From Dermatemys mawii (Eukaryota; Chordata; Testudines; Dermatemydidae), in assembly GCA_007922305.1 (NCBI GenBank), contig ML677335.1, forward strand, positions 34,739,216 to 34,803,215: 64,000 nt of DNA, given 5' to 3'. The translations under genes and the position numbers were made by a program. Of this stretch, positions 26,300 to 37,700 are shown one piece after another (positions within the stretch are counted from its first letter, which is position 1; each line of letters begins with the position of its first letter). Below the pieces are notes generated by a model, which worked only from the letters and a program-made list of their open reading frames with translations, did no database searches and was not told the origin of the DNA.

Positions 26300-26430
26300 C
26301 AGTCATCTATTTCGGGCAGGAATCATGTCTACTTCTACGCTTATAGAGTTGCTACCACAGAAAGTCCCTAATATGACTGGGGCCACTGACCTTCCTGTAA
26401 AATAAACAGTAATTGTTAACAATGTTGCTA
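26300..26430 (+). repeat. LINE/SINE 3' tail, diverged
   Basis: 'gggcaggaatcatgtctact', then 'tgactggggccactgacc' and 'gtaaaataaacagtaat' follow the order of the tail at 63060-63200: gggcaggga..gtct, then gac..gggctc, then an A-rich AATAAA-like end. Diverged, so confidence is moderate. Confidence 0.4.
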
Positions 26431-27704
26431 CTTTTCATTTATTCTGCTGAGATTAACTGATTTGTTTGCAACCTTCAGTCATAAACTATGCTATGCCCAG
26501 ATGATAAATTACAGTCCTAAAGACAACATCAGTGAAAAATGAGGATTAGGATAACCTTACTATTCGCTTTAAAGGCAAATTCCATTTATATTTTCACAGC
26601 TGATTTTCTCTCTTGGTATACTACATTGTTCTGCACATAGAGAAGGTATTTAAACAAATTAATCTTATTAATTATTCAACAAGATGACTAATATATCAGA
26701 TAATACATTTTCATTCTGCGGTGACAGAGTTGCTGTATAAGGCAACATGGAGGAGATTAGAGCAGTTATTACTAAAGTATGGATTTTTTTATTTATTTAT
26801 TTTTTGCAGTACTGTATTTCTCTTTTGAGTGTAAGAAAGTGGTTAACCAAATCAGGCAGGTCATATAGAAATAGAACCGCTGAGAAGGGTGGAAAATAAG
26901 TAGACAAATTTTATATTATGTTTTGTTTTTTAACCCAGAATTCTCAACCATTATTTTTATTTCAATGTAATTTTAGTGCCTCTGTTTTGTGCTGCATTGA
27001 CAACCCTATAAACCAGAAGCTTCTCTCATTTGTTTTTTTTCCCCTAAAATCCACACAGTTGTTCTTATTGCACTGTTGAGTTAAGATACTATAACCCTAA
27101 CTGAGAAGCTGTCTTCAGGGACAAGGGGATTTTACATAGGGATAGCTACCCAAATCTATAGCTGAGTTTTAAAAATGTGAAGTCATACAATCAAAATATA
27201 CAAGACTCTACAGTTCTTGACCTTTCTGCTGGGACAGGCAAAAAAAAAAAAAAAAAAAATGAATTAGTGCCAAGTACTTTTTGTTGCTTTACTTGAATTA
27301 GAATAAACCAGCCTGGTAACTCCATTTTTACCATATGAGTTCCAAGTCAGTTATGGAGTAAGATGCATTCAGTGAAACTCCTTTACAACTCCTTCTAAGA
27401 TTGCATATTCTTTCATAGATGAAAGTTTTCTGGGGGCAGAGAGTGTCTTCACATATGTTTGAAAAACATCTAAACATAGTACACGCTACTTGAATATAAA
27501 TAAATAATACATGCTGCCGGGGGAAAACCACATTTTCACAAACTCAGATCAATAAGCAATAGGAGCAATAATTGCCATGTAAAATAAGACAGTGAAATCT
27601 TGACCCCACTGAAGTCAATGGGTGTTTGAGAGCTGTATGCTCAAACTTAATAATTCTGAGCCAAAGCCCAGCCAATAATAATAATAATTATTAAAAATGA
27701 AGAA

Positions 27705-27735
<31 letters not shown>

Positions 27736-28570
27736 AAGAAGAATATGACTCCCAGTCACTTCAGTGGATTTTGAATGAGGTCCCTACATCATTTGAACCA
27801 ACTAGCTTACAGTTAACTCCCATTTCATAGTGAAGAAATGGAGCACAAGTGATCATTTAACTGGAATTAGTCCCCCCCACCCCAAAATTTGCCTGTGTCT
27901 AACTAGCACAAGCTAGTGGGAATATTGTTACACTCAACCACTTGCAGTTCCTTTTTTCTTTTTTCTTATTTAGAGTGGGATCTAACAGACTCACTTGGCA
28001 TTTGACTCAGAGCCACACATTACGTCACTGCTTTGTCATGGATACAATTCTACACTTCTGGGTTGCCTACATTTAGATTTCTGAGTTAAAGGAGACACCA
28101 TCTTTCTGTTTCATTTTTCTGTAACCAGTCTGTAACTCAGTCCTGTACAGAAGCTGCAGCAGTCTGAGGAAAGAGGCTAGAGACTATTTAGAATTATACA
28201 CACATCAATTAAAAGTACCTTCTCTTGTTCTACATGCTGCTTGACAATTCTAAATACACAACCATGAAACTGAAAATTTCTGGAACAGCCCTACAACCAT
28301 GAGTTAATTTATCCACAACAGTAACCCGGCAACAACTAAACAAGAAAGAACTTGAGTCTCTCCCACCAGAATCTTCCCATTCCCCAGAAGCTTGGGAAAC
28401 CCAAGGGGCCTTGTAACATGCCCTAAAATCATCAGTAAACTAGGGCTACTATTGCCCAGAAGGTGAAAAGAACAAATTCCAAAGCTAAGGGGACTTCAGA
28501 GAACACCCTGCCAGCTGGCCCCACTATTATGTGCAGCTCCAGTTTAGGTGCTCCACTATTTATATGGGGT
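26431..28570. other. unannotated stretch with simple repeats
   Basis: No gene recognised. A 20-base A run lies at 27240-27259. An (AAT)n run at 27673-27689 is followed by an AGC/AGA trinucleotide run at 27700-27744. 'ttgaccccactgaagtcaat' at about 27600 is one arm of the GAAGTCAATG foldback family. Confidence 0.45.
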
Positions 28571-28909
28571 CCTGTGACAGGGTGCTGGACAGGGACTGCT
28601 GAGCCAGCCCTCTGCCACTCTAGCTTCAATTAAGGGAGCTGGCTAGAAAAGCCTGTGTCTGACTGAAAAAAGGAGCTGCTGGCCAGATTAGCCTGAGGCT
28701 TCATAAAAGCCTCAGGCGAAGGGAAAAGAAGGGAAGGAGTGTGGTAGCTCTGCCCTCCTGGGTCCCAAGGCTAAGGAGTTCTCAAGGCTGAAACCCTCAT
28801 GCTGTACCTGGTGAGGTGGTGGTGGGCATTATGTAAAAAAATTACACTGGTGACTGCTGAGCCAGAAGGACTTGGGGTGGTTTTTGGAGTAGGGCAGAGG
28901 CCTGTTACT
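28571..28909 (+). mobile_element. 5' LTR of a Gypsy-like retrotransposon, about 339 bp
   Basis: It begins TGTGACAGGGTGCTGGACAG. A TATA-like 'cataaaag' lies at 28702-28709, in the loop of a perfect 10-bp inverted repeat. The A-rich 'gtaaaaaaattacactgg' near 28831 corresponds to the AATAAA region of a related sequence at 63797. The right end is placed just before 'tgaggggcttgtctgggag' (28910-28928), which resembles a tRNA-Pro-type primer binding site. A Gag-like remnant follows, supporting a 5' LTR rather than a solo one. No 3' LTR was found close by. Confidence 0.55.
28691..28717 (+). promoter_or_regulatory. LTR TATA-like box inside a perfect hairpin
   Basis: gcctgaggct (28691-28700) and agcctcaggc (28708-28717) are exact inverted copies. 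The 7-base loop tcataaa holds most of the TATA-like word cataaaag. The position within the LTR is right for a retroelement promoter, but function is inferred only. Confidence 0.5.
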
Positions 28910-28960
28910 TGAGGGGCTTGTCTGGGAGCCTGAGCCAGTGCTAGAGTTTGGCGGCCTGGA

Positions 28961-29752
28961 GATGAAAGAGACCCTAAATGGCTGGTGAAACAGCAGGAGG
29001 AGATGCAGAAGGCTATGCAAGGCTTTCAGCAAGCCCACCAGGTGGAGAGGCAGGCTGAGCAGCAGAAAACCATGCAGGACTTCATATGGGAGCATGCCAG
29101 CAACAGCTCCTGCAGAGGATGGTGAGTCGCGGTGGAGGGGAGGCACCTAGGCATTGGGCTAGAACTATGTTAGATGGGTCCAGCAGATGACCCTGATGCA
29201 TTCCTCTGCACTTTTGAGTGGGTAGCCATGGGGGCTGGATGGGATAGGGCAACACGGGCGCTTAGACTGGTTCCCTCTCTCACAGGAGAAGCTCATGGGG
29301 CCTACATGGCCCAGAGTAAAGAACAGGCCAGGAACTATGATGAAGTTAAGGAGGCTGTCCTGGATCATGTGGGGCTGTTATCTGAAAAATACCAGAAGAA
29401 GTTCAATTGGCAAGGTGGGTTGGGGTGGGGTTATGGCCCAGGCATTTTCCCAGAAGTTGACATACTGGGCCACTCACTGGCTGAGATCCAGCACCCAGAC
29501 ACTGGGAGAAAACCATGGATGCGCTGGTCCTTGAACAGGTTTTTCAAGGCCTGCCTGAAACCATAAAAATATGGGTGAGGAGTCATCAACCCAATATGGT
29601 GGAGGGGGCCGTGAAGCTGATGGAGGAATTTGCAGTAGCAAACTTCCCTAGGAAAGAGAGACAGCTGTATAGAGACTTGGAGGCAGGAAGAAAGGCCAGG
29701 GACCCCCACCCAGAAAGGGCCCAGCTATGCTCTGTTACAGGTACGATGTGAT
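28961..29752 (+). pseudogene. Gypsy-like retrotransposon Gag remnant with SCAN-like domain
   Basis: First comes a glutamine-rich coiled-coil segment (QQEEMQKAMQGFQQAHQ and on, about 28991-29123) that ends at a stop. Next is a stretch near 29180-29415 with DDPDAFLCTFEWVAMGAGWD and a following amphipathic region. After two changes of frame comes MDALVLEQVFQGLPETIKIW, with a further VRSHQP segment (29515-29640). The last part matches the SCAN-domain pattern LLVLEQFL..LPxELQxWVRxHxP. SCAN domains are known to derive from the Gag of Gmr1-like Gypsy elements, so this is the retrotransposon version and not a zinc-finger gene. No protease, reverse transcriptase or integrase was seen downstream. Frameshifts and the stop make it non-functional. 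Confidence 0.7.
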
Positions 29753-29771
29753 GAGAGAGTTTGGAAAAAAA

Positions 29772-29830
29772 TCCTTCGCCCCCTGAAGTCAATGTCAAAA
29801 CTCCCACTGACTTCAGCAGGGGCAGGGTTC
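29772..29830. repeat. short foldback repeat, GAAGTCAATG family
   Basis: tccttcgccccctgaagtca and gacttcagcaggggcaggg are inverted copies around a short centre. Similar repeats lie at 39350 and 63648. Confidence 0.6.
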
Positions 29831-30184
29831 CACCCTTGGTCTCAAAGGTAAAAAGATTCCAGTCCACTTAGAAATGTATTAGGGCTATCAAGCAATTAAA
29901 AAAATTAATTCTGATTAATCGTGTGATTAAACAATAGATTACCATTTATTTCAAACTTTTTGGATGTTTTCTACATTTTCAAATATGTTGATTTAAATTA
30001 CAACAGATTACAAAATGTACAGTGCTCACTTTATATTTATTTTGATTACAAATATTTGAGCTGTAAAAACAAGAAATAGTATAGTTCAATTCACCTAATG
30101 CAAGTACTGTAGTGTAATTTTGTTATAATGAAAGATGAACATACAAATGTAGAATTATGTACAAAAAGTTACTGCATTCAAAAT

Positions 30185-30860
30185 TCAAACAATGTTGAAC
30201 TTTAGAACTCCACTCAGTCCTAATTCAGCCAATTGCTCAGACAAACAAGTTTCTTTACAATTTGCAGGAGATAATGCTGCCCATGTCTTGTTTACAAAGT
30301 CACTTGAAAGTGAGAACTGGCGTTCACATCGCATGGTTGTAGCCAGCGCTGCAAGATATTTACATGCCAGATGTGCTAAAGATTCATATGTCCCTTCATG
30401 ATTCAACCACCATTTCAGAATATGTGTGTCCATGCTGAGGACAAGTTCTGCTCGATAATGATCCAAAGCAGAGCAGATTGATGCATGTTCATTTTCATCA
30501 TCAGAGTCAGATGCCACCAGAAGAAGATTGATTTCTTTTTTGGTGGTTTGGGTTCTGTAGTTTCCGCATCGGATTGTTGCTCTTTTAAGACAGCTAAAAG
30601 CATTCTCTACACCTTACCCTCAGATTTGGAAGGCACTTCAGATTCTTAAACTTTGGATTGAGTGCTGTATCTATCCTTAGAAATCTCACATTGGTACTTT
30701 CTTTGCATTCTGTCAAATCTGCTGTGAAAGTGTTCTTAAAATTAACAACATGTGATGGGTCTTCATCCAAGATTGCTATAACATGAACTATATGGCAGAA
30801 TGTGGGTAAAACAGAACAGGCGACAAACAGTTCTCTTCTAAGGAGTTCAGTCACAAATTT
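30185..30860 (-). pseudogene. hAT transposase C-terminal part with hATC dimerisation domain
   Basis: On the minus strand the segment from about 30854 contains ELLRRELFVACSVLPTFCHI and FLRIDTALNPKFKNLKCLP. It then breaks frame near 30600 (a KEQQSDAETTEPKPPKKK linker) and continues from 30517 with the acidic SDSDDENEH linker. The dimerisation domain follows: ILKWWLNHEGTYESLAHLAC, then a CERQFSLSSDFVNK block and ALSPAN. This matches the hATC pattern WW..HE..YP.LA.LA.KYL..PAT...ERxFS..GDIVNK.R..LSPEN. The BED finger and the catalytic core (first acidic residues) are missing. At least one frameshift makes it inactive. Confidence 0.75.
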
Positions 30861-30912
30861 AATTAACGCACTATTTTTCTAATGAGCATCATCAGCATGG
30901 AAAGCATGTCGT

Positions 30913-31116
30913 CTGGAATGGTGGCTGAAGCGTGTAGGGGCATATGAATGTTTAGCATATCTGGCCTGTAAATGCCTTGCAACACTGGCTACAAAAGTAC
31001 CACATGAATGCCTGTTTTCACTTTCAGGTGACATTGTATATAAGAAGCAGGCAGCAGTATTTCCCATAAATGTAAACAAACTTGTTTTTCTTAGCAGTTG
31101 GCTTAATAAGAAGTAG
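30913..31116 (+). pseudogene. second hATC domain fragment, opposite strand
   Basis: An uninterrupted 67-codon plus-strand frame without its own start runs to TAG at 31114-31116. It reads LEWWLKRVGAYECLAYLAC, then a HECLFSLSGDIVYKK block, and closes VNKLVFLSSWLNKK. This is the same C-terminal dimerisation domain as on the minus strand at 30185-30517, but diverged and pointing the other way. It lies in the opposite half of the element and is joined directly to the start of the minus-strand remnant. It cannot make a transposase alone. Confidence 0.75.
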
Positions 31117-31489
31117 TACTGAGTGGACTTGTAGGCTCTGAAGTTTTACATTGTTGTTTTTGAGTGCAGTTATGTAACAAAAAAAATGTACATTTGTAAA
31201 TTGCACTTTCATAATAAAGAGATTGCACTACAGTACTTGTATAAGGTGAACAGAAAAATATTATTTCTTTTATCATTTACAGTATATTATTTTTATTACA
31301 AATATTTGCAAAGTGAGCACTGAGCACCATATTCTGTGTTGTAATAGAAATCAACATATTTGAAAATGTAGAAAACATCCAAAAATATTTAATAAATTTC
31401 AATTGGTAATCAATTGTTAAACAGTTTGGTTAATTTTTTGAGTTAATCGTGTGAGTTAACAGTGATTAATCGACAGCCTTCAAATTTAT

Positions 31490-32488
31490 ACATCAAAACC
31501 AACACTTTAGTTTCTACCTTGCACGTAATATGTTGCCTGTAAAGATCCAAAAGCACTGTTGTAATATGCTCACACCAGTATATACCCAATCACACTGAAC
31601 TCTCCACTACCTTCAGTTTTGGAATAGATTTAAGATGCAGCAACTTGTAGACCACACTGCTGTATCAATGAGGAGGTGATAAAGGCAATAGATGATGGCT
31701 AAAAAGTCAAAATCCATAATAAACAGTCACAACCTCCATGTAACCAATGATATCCCAAGCTGATCTCTGGACCAGCTTAAGGCAGCAGAGTGGCACAAAG
31801 CAGTAGCACTGCTCCAGAATATCTGGCCATTGGTCTTTTGTTGAAGTTACACTTTAGAATCCCTCTGGCTTCTTAAAGTCACCACCATGCTGGTTTTATG
31901 TAATTTAACCTAAAATTATCCAGGATTCTTTTTTCCTGCAAGAGGAATGAGCTGGATTCATCTCAAAGGAACCGCCCCCCCCCAAAAAAATCACATGCAC
32001 AGAAAAAAGACATTTGAGTAAATCATACCCCTCAGCAGGACATTAAATGTTCCTCCAATTTTTGATGCAACAGAACACAGGGAACCCTCTTTATCAGCTT
32101 CTAGTCTATAATTTTAAGACTTAAAATATTTAGTGCTTCTTTTATTTGGTATATTACATGACAGTTTGGTACAGCTCACCTCTTCAGGTTACACAGCCTG
32201 CTATGCTTGAAGGAAAGGTGGTCTGGATGAAAATCAATTTTTTTGCTTGCAGCCAAATTTACAGTAGTGAATAAAGCCAGCACATATTGACTTTTCTGGC
32301 AGACAGTTTAACGAAAAGAGAGCTCAGAAAAAGACTTTTCATATTAGTCAGAGCTGAACTGCTGAGTACAGCACATACAGTAGCAAGCAATCATTATCAG
32401 AATGAAACATAGTGCAGGCAACTTGGAGACATTAATTCTGCATCAGAATAGCATTTTCCTATTAACACTGTAAGTTTGTTGCTGCACC
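31490..32488. other. unannotated AT-rich stretch
   Basis: No gene or clear repeat recognised. Confidence 0.4.
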
Positions 32489-32581
32489 CAAGTGCATGTA
32501 AATCAGAAGTAACTCCATAGAAATCAGTGATATTACTCCCGCTGGAAACTGGTGTGAGATCAGAATAAGACCCTGGGTCTT
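32489..32581. repeat. possible degraded foldback repeat
   Basis: 'atgtaaatcagaagtaactc' and 'agtgatattactccc' followed by 'ggtgtgagatcagaataaga' have the word order of a common palindromic repeat built on TTACACC..AGTAACTC..GAGTTACT. Arms are poorly preserved. Confidence 0.4.
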
Positions 32582-33189
32582 TCACTTTTCTCTGCATCAA
32601 AATGAGAGCTGTTATAACTGTGTAGAGATAAAATTGTTATAAAAGTGCCTGAATCCTGCAGAAGGCAACATGGTTGAGGGTTTCACACATATTTCTTCAA
32701 AAGAGTGTATACTTAAAGTAAATATTACGTTTTGATCTAATGAACTCATTAAAAAAATTGTAACACACTCTCTCCATTGACAACACATTGATGTATAAGA
32801 ATGGGTTATATACTGAAGATGCAGCATCTCAATAAAGTTACTAAAATTGAAAATCCAGCATCACCACTATAGATATTGGGTAATTGGCACAACTTTGCCA
32901 TTATCTAACATTTTACATATTGGTCTCTGTATTGCATCTGAAGTGGAGAGTACTTTAAGATAATAAAGCAAAATTAAACAAAATGAAAATGAGTGATTGG
33001 ATCTAAAAAAATATCATTTGTATACGATTTTAATACATCAAAAGCCTTTTAATGTTTTACTTATGAAAAGCAATTACCAACTTGCAAGCAATATCACAAA
33101 AAACTTAGTAAGACAAGTTTTACTTGCCTAGGAATCTCCACAAAGTCATAACAGAATGTATGGCATGAGGGAAGTAGTTCAGCAAAAAT

Positions 33190-34700
33190 TGGAGAAGAGA
33201 TGACTGGAGCCTGACTAGTGCATTATAAGAACTTTTCTTGGGCAAAGGAGTCCTATCATTGAGGCCCAGAGGTGGTTTTGACCTTGCAATGGTTGCTCCT
33301 TACAACATAGGTGGCTCAGAAGCTGCTTTGTCATATGCTCTGGCAACCTTACCCTAGACGAGGCTGGTGATTGAGACAGCGGAATGGAAGACACTCCAGG
33401 GATTCCAAAATGGCCACTGAGGGAGAACATAAGGTATGGGATCCAGTAAGAACAGAACCACCAGCACTGTGAATTGGTGTCAGGAAAGATCTCAGTCATC
33501 GCCTTGTTACTGGCTGGGGTCGGTACCCAAGATGACAGTTGTTCTTGTACTGAGATCGAATTTGATACTGAAATGGAGGCCAAAGCCTGTATCAGTGCCA
33601 ACACAGTGGGCACTGATGCCGAAGAATACCTTGACATACTTCTTAGCTGGTACTGGTCTCAGTACCACTAACAGTCTCTACATCAGAGCTGAGAAGACAG
33701 GTGGACCCAGTACTGCTGTAATAGCTGCAAAAACAATGGACTCCTGCACCACACGAGAGACCGGAACAGAAAAGTAAAGCTAACCCTCTGCTGCCTTCTA
33801 GGTCTGTGAGGTTGTCAGTACCCCCACTGCATCCATTTGTACCAGATTCAATGAGTATCCTGATGATGGTACTGGAGTTAACAGCACTAAACTGATATCC
33901 TTCCACCATGCTATCTGATTTAATGGCCATTCTGGAGATGTACCAGAACTGACAGCACGGTACTGATATCCTCCTCCCACAGTACAAGGGAAACACTGGC
34001 CAAACTCTAATCTGAGTACCTTTCAAGAAGGACTTTGAAAGGAAGACCAACCCTTCTTGCTCCATAGAGGAGAGTCCAAATCCAAGGGTGTCAGAGACAG
34101 CCATACTTGCAAAATTCATATGGTTAATAGGGTGCTCACTTGAGGGCCTTAAGGCTGTGGCCGGGCATCATTGCCTGCTCCAGGAAGTGGTGTTTGATGC
34201 ACAGATCTCTAGAAATCTGTGGTATTTTCTAGAAAAAGCAGGAGATATTGCACCTTTCCTTAATGTATGCCTCTCCGTATACAAGGCAGCGTGTATGCGG
34301 GTAACTATTTTGAATAGATACTGCACATAATGGGCAGAGCTTAAAGCCTGGAAAGCACTGCATAACACCAAAAAATCTAACTTCTATTTTTACACTTACT
34401 TTAAAGTTATGTTTTAATACTTAACAGATAACTACTTACTATTTACAGATAAGGTAAAAAGTTAAACTGGCTAAATATGTAGAAGAAAACTGAGGTAAAC
34501 TGAATAGCGAGCTTTCACTCAGGCCATGGGTAGTGAGAAGGAATGGAGGGGGTTCAGGGTGGTGCGGTCCTTATATAGCCTCATGGTGGGTGGGAGGGCA
34601 CAAGGAGGTGCAGGGTGTGTGCACCGCCCCAAAAGTACTGCTGCAGAAAATTCTGTGGTTCCAATGCACTGGGTGCACACAGATTTCTTACTTTTTTATA
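33190..34700 (-). mobile_element. probable retroelement remnant rich in GTACTG/CAGTACC words
   Basis: Between about 33520 and 34020, words such as ggtacc, gtactg and cagtacc recur many times on both strands (33526, 33548, 33651, 33661, 33709, 33829 and further). On the minus strand, frames at 33215-33637 and 33643-34119 are serine-, valine- and threonine-rich. I associate this low-complexity coding style with LAP2-like or DIRS-like retroelements in turtles, but that is memory, not proof. The region 34520-34690 ('cctcatggtggg', 'tgcaccgcccc', 'cactgggtgcacac') may be its untranslated end. No reverse transcriptase or recombinase motif was found. It could be a degraded cellular sequence instead. 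Confidence 0.35.
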
Positions 34701-37700
34701 TTTGCCATTGTTGATGTGTTGCATATTTTTGATGTATATATTAAAATAATTTGTGTGTGTGTGTGTAAAATAAATAAGCTACTCTTCATAACCACATAGG
34801 TCTACTTCATGTAACAAGCCACTAGCCGACAAGATTTGAACCTGCCACCTTTAGAGCAGGAAAAAAAAAACAACCCATGATCCTATTGGTAGCTGCAGCA
34901 GATTTATTTACTCATTAACTACAAGGAAACAAAGACCTACATTTTCTTAGCATGAGTTATGCAGACACAAAGCTTGAACAAATAGAAAGCTCCATGGAGA
35001 AGCAAATCCAGCAGCATGTATTTTACTGTCAGCAATTAAAGTATATTAGCAGAAAATCCATGTCTGCATGTATAAGAAAAATGAAAGGACCAGTACCAGG
35101 CCCTATGGGTCTATTGTTTCCCTAATCTCTTTTTCTCTCTCTCTCTCTCTGTTTTTTTTTTTTTTAAGTGTGCACATTTAGTTACAATATTAGAAAAGAA
35201 TTACTCTTACATTTGTTTCATCAGTCTAGCATATGCTAGTCAATCAGAAACAACTCCACCTACAAACTGGTGTGCCAGCCTGCTAGGCATCTTCTATTTT
35301 ATTTTTTAAATGACTTTATTAAACCAATTCTACAAATTCTCAGTCACAGAATGTTTTTAGGAAAATTAAAGATTTATCCTCCAGCTGAGAATTATTTACA
35401 CTTATTTTGTCTTAGCAGGTGCTGCAGACACTAAAATCATGTTTGTATATTTTGACAAAATACATTAATGCAAACAGCATTTTGAAGGAAAATGTAAAGA
35501 ACATGGAAACACAAAAATCGACACATGACACCAGCTTCTTTGATGTCAAATCTGCTCTAAAATGTTCCTATTTGCAGTCTCTGCAAATAATTCTCTCTCT
35601 CTCTCTGCTCCAGCAGTTAGCAACACTGATCTTAAGATGCAATAAATGGGCTCCTATGGCCCTGAACTACTTCTCCTGGATGCAAATTTGCACTACATGG
35701 CCAGTAGTCATACATTCTGCAGTAAACTGAATTGCTCTCATCTTGATTCATCTACCACCGCTCTCACCATAGCTAACACTGCTAGGACTTTACTGCGTGA
35801 CTTGTTACTGGTAGAGCTGGCTGAAAATTTTCCGAGAACAGTTTTCATTCTGAAAGTACTGATTCAGTGGAACCTAAACATCCCATGGGGATTTGTTGAT
35901 TCCATTGAAATTCTTAAAGGAAACCAGGCAGACAGGCCAGACATAATAATGGGGCTATGATTATACCCTAATTGCATGATCAACTGTAAAAATTAAGTAT
36001 AAGTTTATAAGATGTCACAGTAACTTATCAAAATTCATGTTGATGAGGAAAGAGATGAGAGGGAGACAGACTGAATTAGTCCAAACAAAAAGGCCTACTG
36101 GCATAACTCAAGGGCTGTGTTAAGATCATGCTTAGTAAACAAGAGAAGTATTGAACAAGAAGTCAGAGAACCAGAATTGCTGTGTCAGAAACTAGGCTTA
36201 ACTGGTGAACAAAATGATGAGAGGTGGGGCTATTCCACACACTGTTTCCATTGTGGGTTCTTAAAGAAAATCTCTGGGAATTAAAAATAGCCACTGGAGC
36301 AAACTTCCTCATCATAGGTGTTATTCACATCATCTCCTGGGACCTTTGCTGTCCTGATCCTGAGAGATGTCCTGACTAGTTTGGGTCAGAGAGAGGGACA
36401 ACATGGCATCGCTACCTCAGCTGGCTCTAGCTGAAACCTGACCATCACCTGGGATGAAATGGGATCAGACTTTAACAGCAGCAGGAAAGACTCCGTCCCA
36501 TCTGAACTAACTTCTTTTGTCCCCAAAAGGACAGTTACCATAGAAGAGACTATCAAATGGGTTTTTTTTGTTGTTGTTTTTTAAAGACTCCTTCTAAAGA
36601 CTCTCTTCAGCTAAAGGAAGAGAGAATAAGCAATGTTGTTAAAGTGAAAACCCTATTTCATACTTTACATTTCAAATGCTTTTAACTGTGTTTCCTTCTT
36701 TTCTGTATCTTTAATTAAAGGTTAAAAGAGTGTGCTTACCATGATACTTAACAGGCTGCGGTCTCTGTATGCTAAACCCCAGACTTTGTTTAACAGTTTC
36801 ATGTCCAATAGTGATTGCATTATGTTAACACCTTTAGTCCATGTATTCCATCTAATTAATATAATAGTCACCCTCTGCGTCCCCTTCCCCAAGTTTCCCA
36901 GGCTCTCTAGCAGTCTGGCTGGCCAGCTTGCCAGCCTGGGCATTTTTGAGAAATTCAGTTTTGCTTCTCCCATTGCATTTATGACATTTCATTCCAAAAA
37001 CTAATTATATAGCAGCTTATTCCCCTCAGTGCCAAACTCCCATGCAGACAGTGCATCTCCAGCACTTACTCTGCAGTGTCTCTCCCAATTTGAGACTGTG
37101 CCTTTTGCTGCATACTGCCACTATTGTATTTCAGCATAAAATACAAGAATTTTGCCCCTCCCTCTGATTCAATATCAAAATCGTTTTACTTGGGATTCAT
37201 TCATATGAAGTAATTGCTGACAGACTTCAAAAGAGACCAATTCAAAGTATTTAGATTTATTTACATTAAGGATACTAGTTCAAAGAGTTATTTCATTAAC
37301 TGTTCTTGCAGAAAGTTTTCATTCGCTCTTAGAGGGAATGTTCCATAATAAATATTGCCATTCTGAACAATGCACCAAAAATGATTCATGGATGGAGGAG
37401 AGAGAATAAAGTGACTTTAATGTATCTTCTCTCAAAAATGCACAGATCATAGCAGTTAGGTGGGGATGACTACACTGGAGGATTGAAAGGATTTTTAAAA
37501 GGAAGATAATGCTACTAGTATTTAGGAAGTAATAAAAAAACAACAACTACTCAGTGTTGGTAGAGAACTACTGTATTTATGCACATCTTTATATGGGCCT
37601 ATATTTCCCTGTCCAGTAGAGGGAGCAAAGGATCAGAGACCTAGAGAAATAGCTTGGGAATGGAAAGATGGAGAAGAGGCCCTGCTGTATGTTCCTGATT

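Larger units (their letters stand above)
29880..31481 (-). mobile_element. hAT transposon with two inverted transposase C-termini, 1602 bp
   Basis: The ends are tagggctatca and cgacagccttc (inverted: gaaggctgtcg). The flanks aaatgtat (29872-29879) and aaatttat (31482-31489) match at 7 of 8 positions, a hAT-type target duplication. The long subterminal regions are inverted copies. For example, caagtactgtagtgtaat (30101-30118) pairs with attgcactacagtacttg (31222-31239), and 'tttggatgttttctacattt' pairs with 'aatgtagaaaacatccaaaa'. Each half carries its own hAT C-terminal domain pointing outward. The orientation given is that of the longer transposase remnant. Confidence 0.8.

Noticed and set aside
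27673..27744. CRISPR-like or regulatory repeat array
   Set aside because: It is a simple AAT then AGC/AGA microsatellite with no spacers.
29174..29566. A host SCAN-domain gene
   Set aside because: The LTR upstream, the coiled-coil Gag-like segment, and the stop and frameshifts point to a retrotransposon remnant.
34822..34865. tRNA or SINE on the minus strand
   Set aside because: Only a B-box-like word and an A run are visible; too little to call.
36250..36760. LTR with polyadenylation region
   Set aside because: Some word order resembles an LTR, but neither end nor a flank duplication could be identified.
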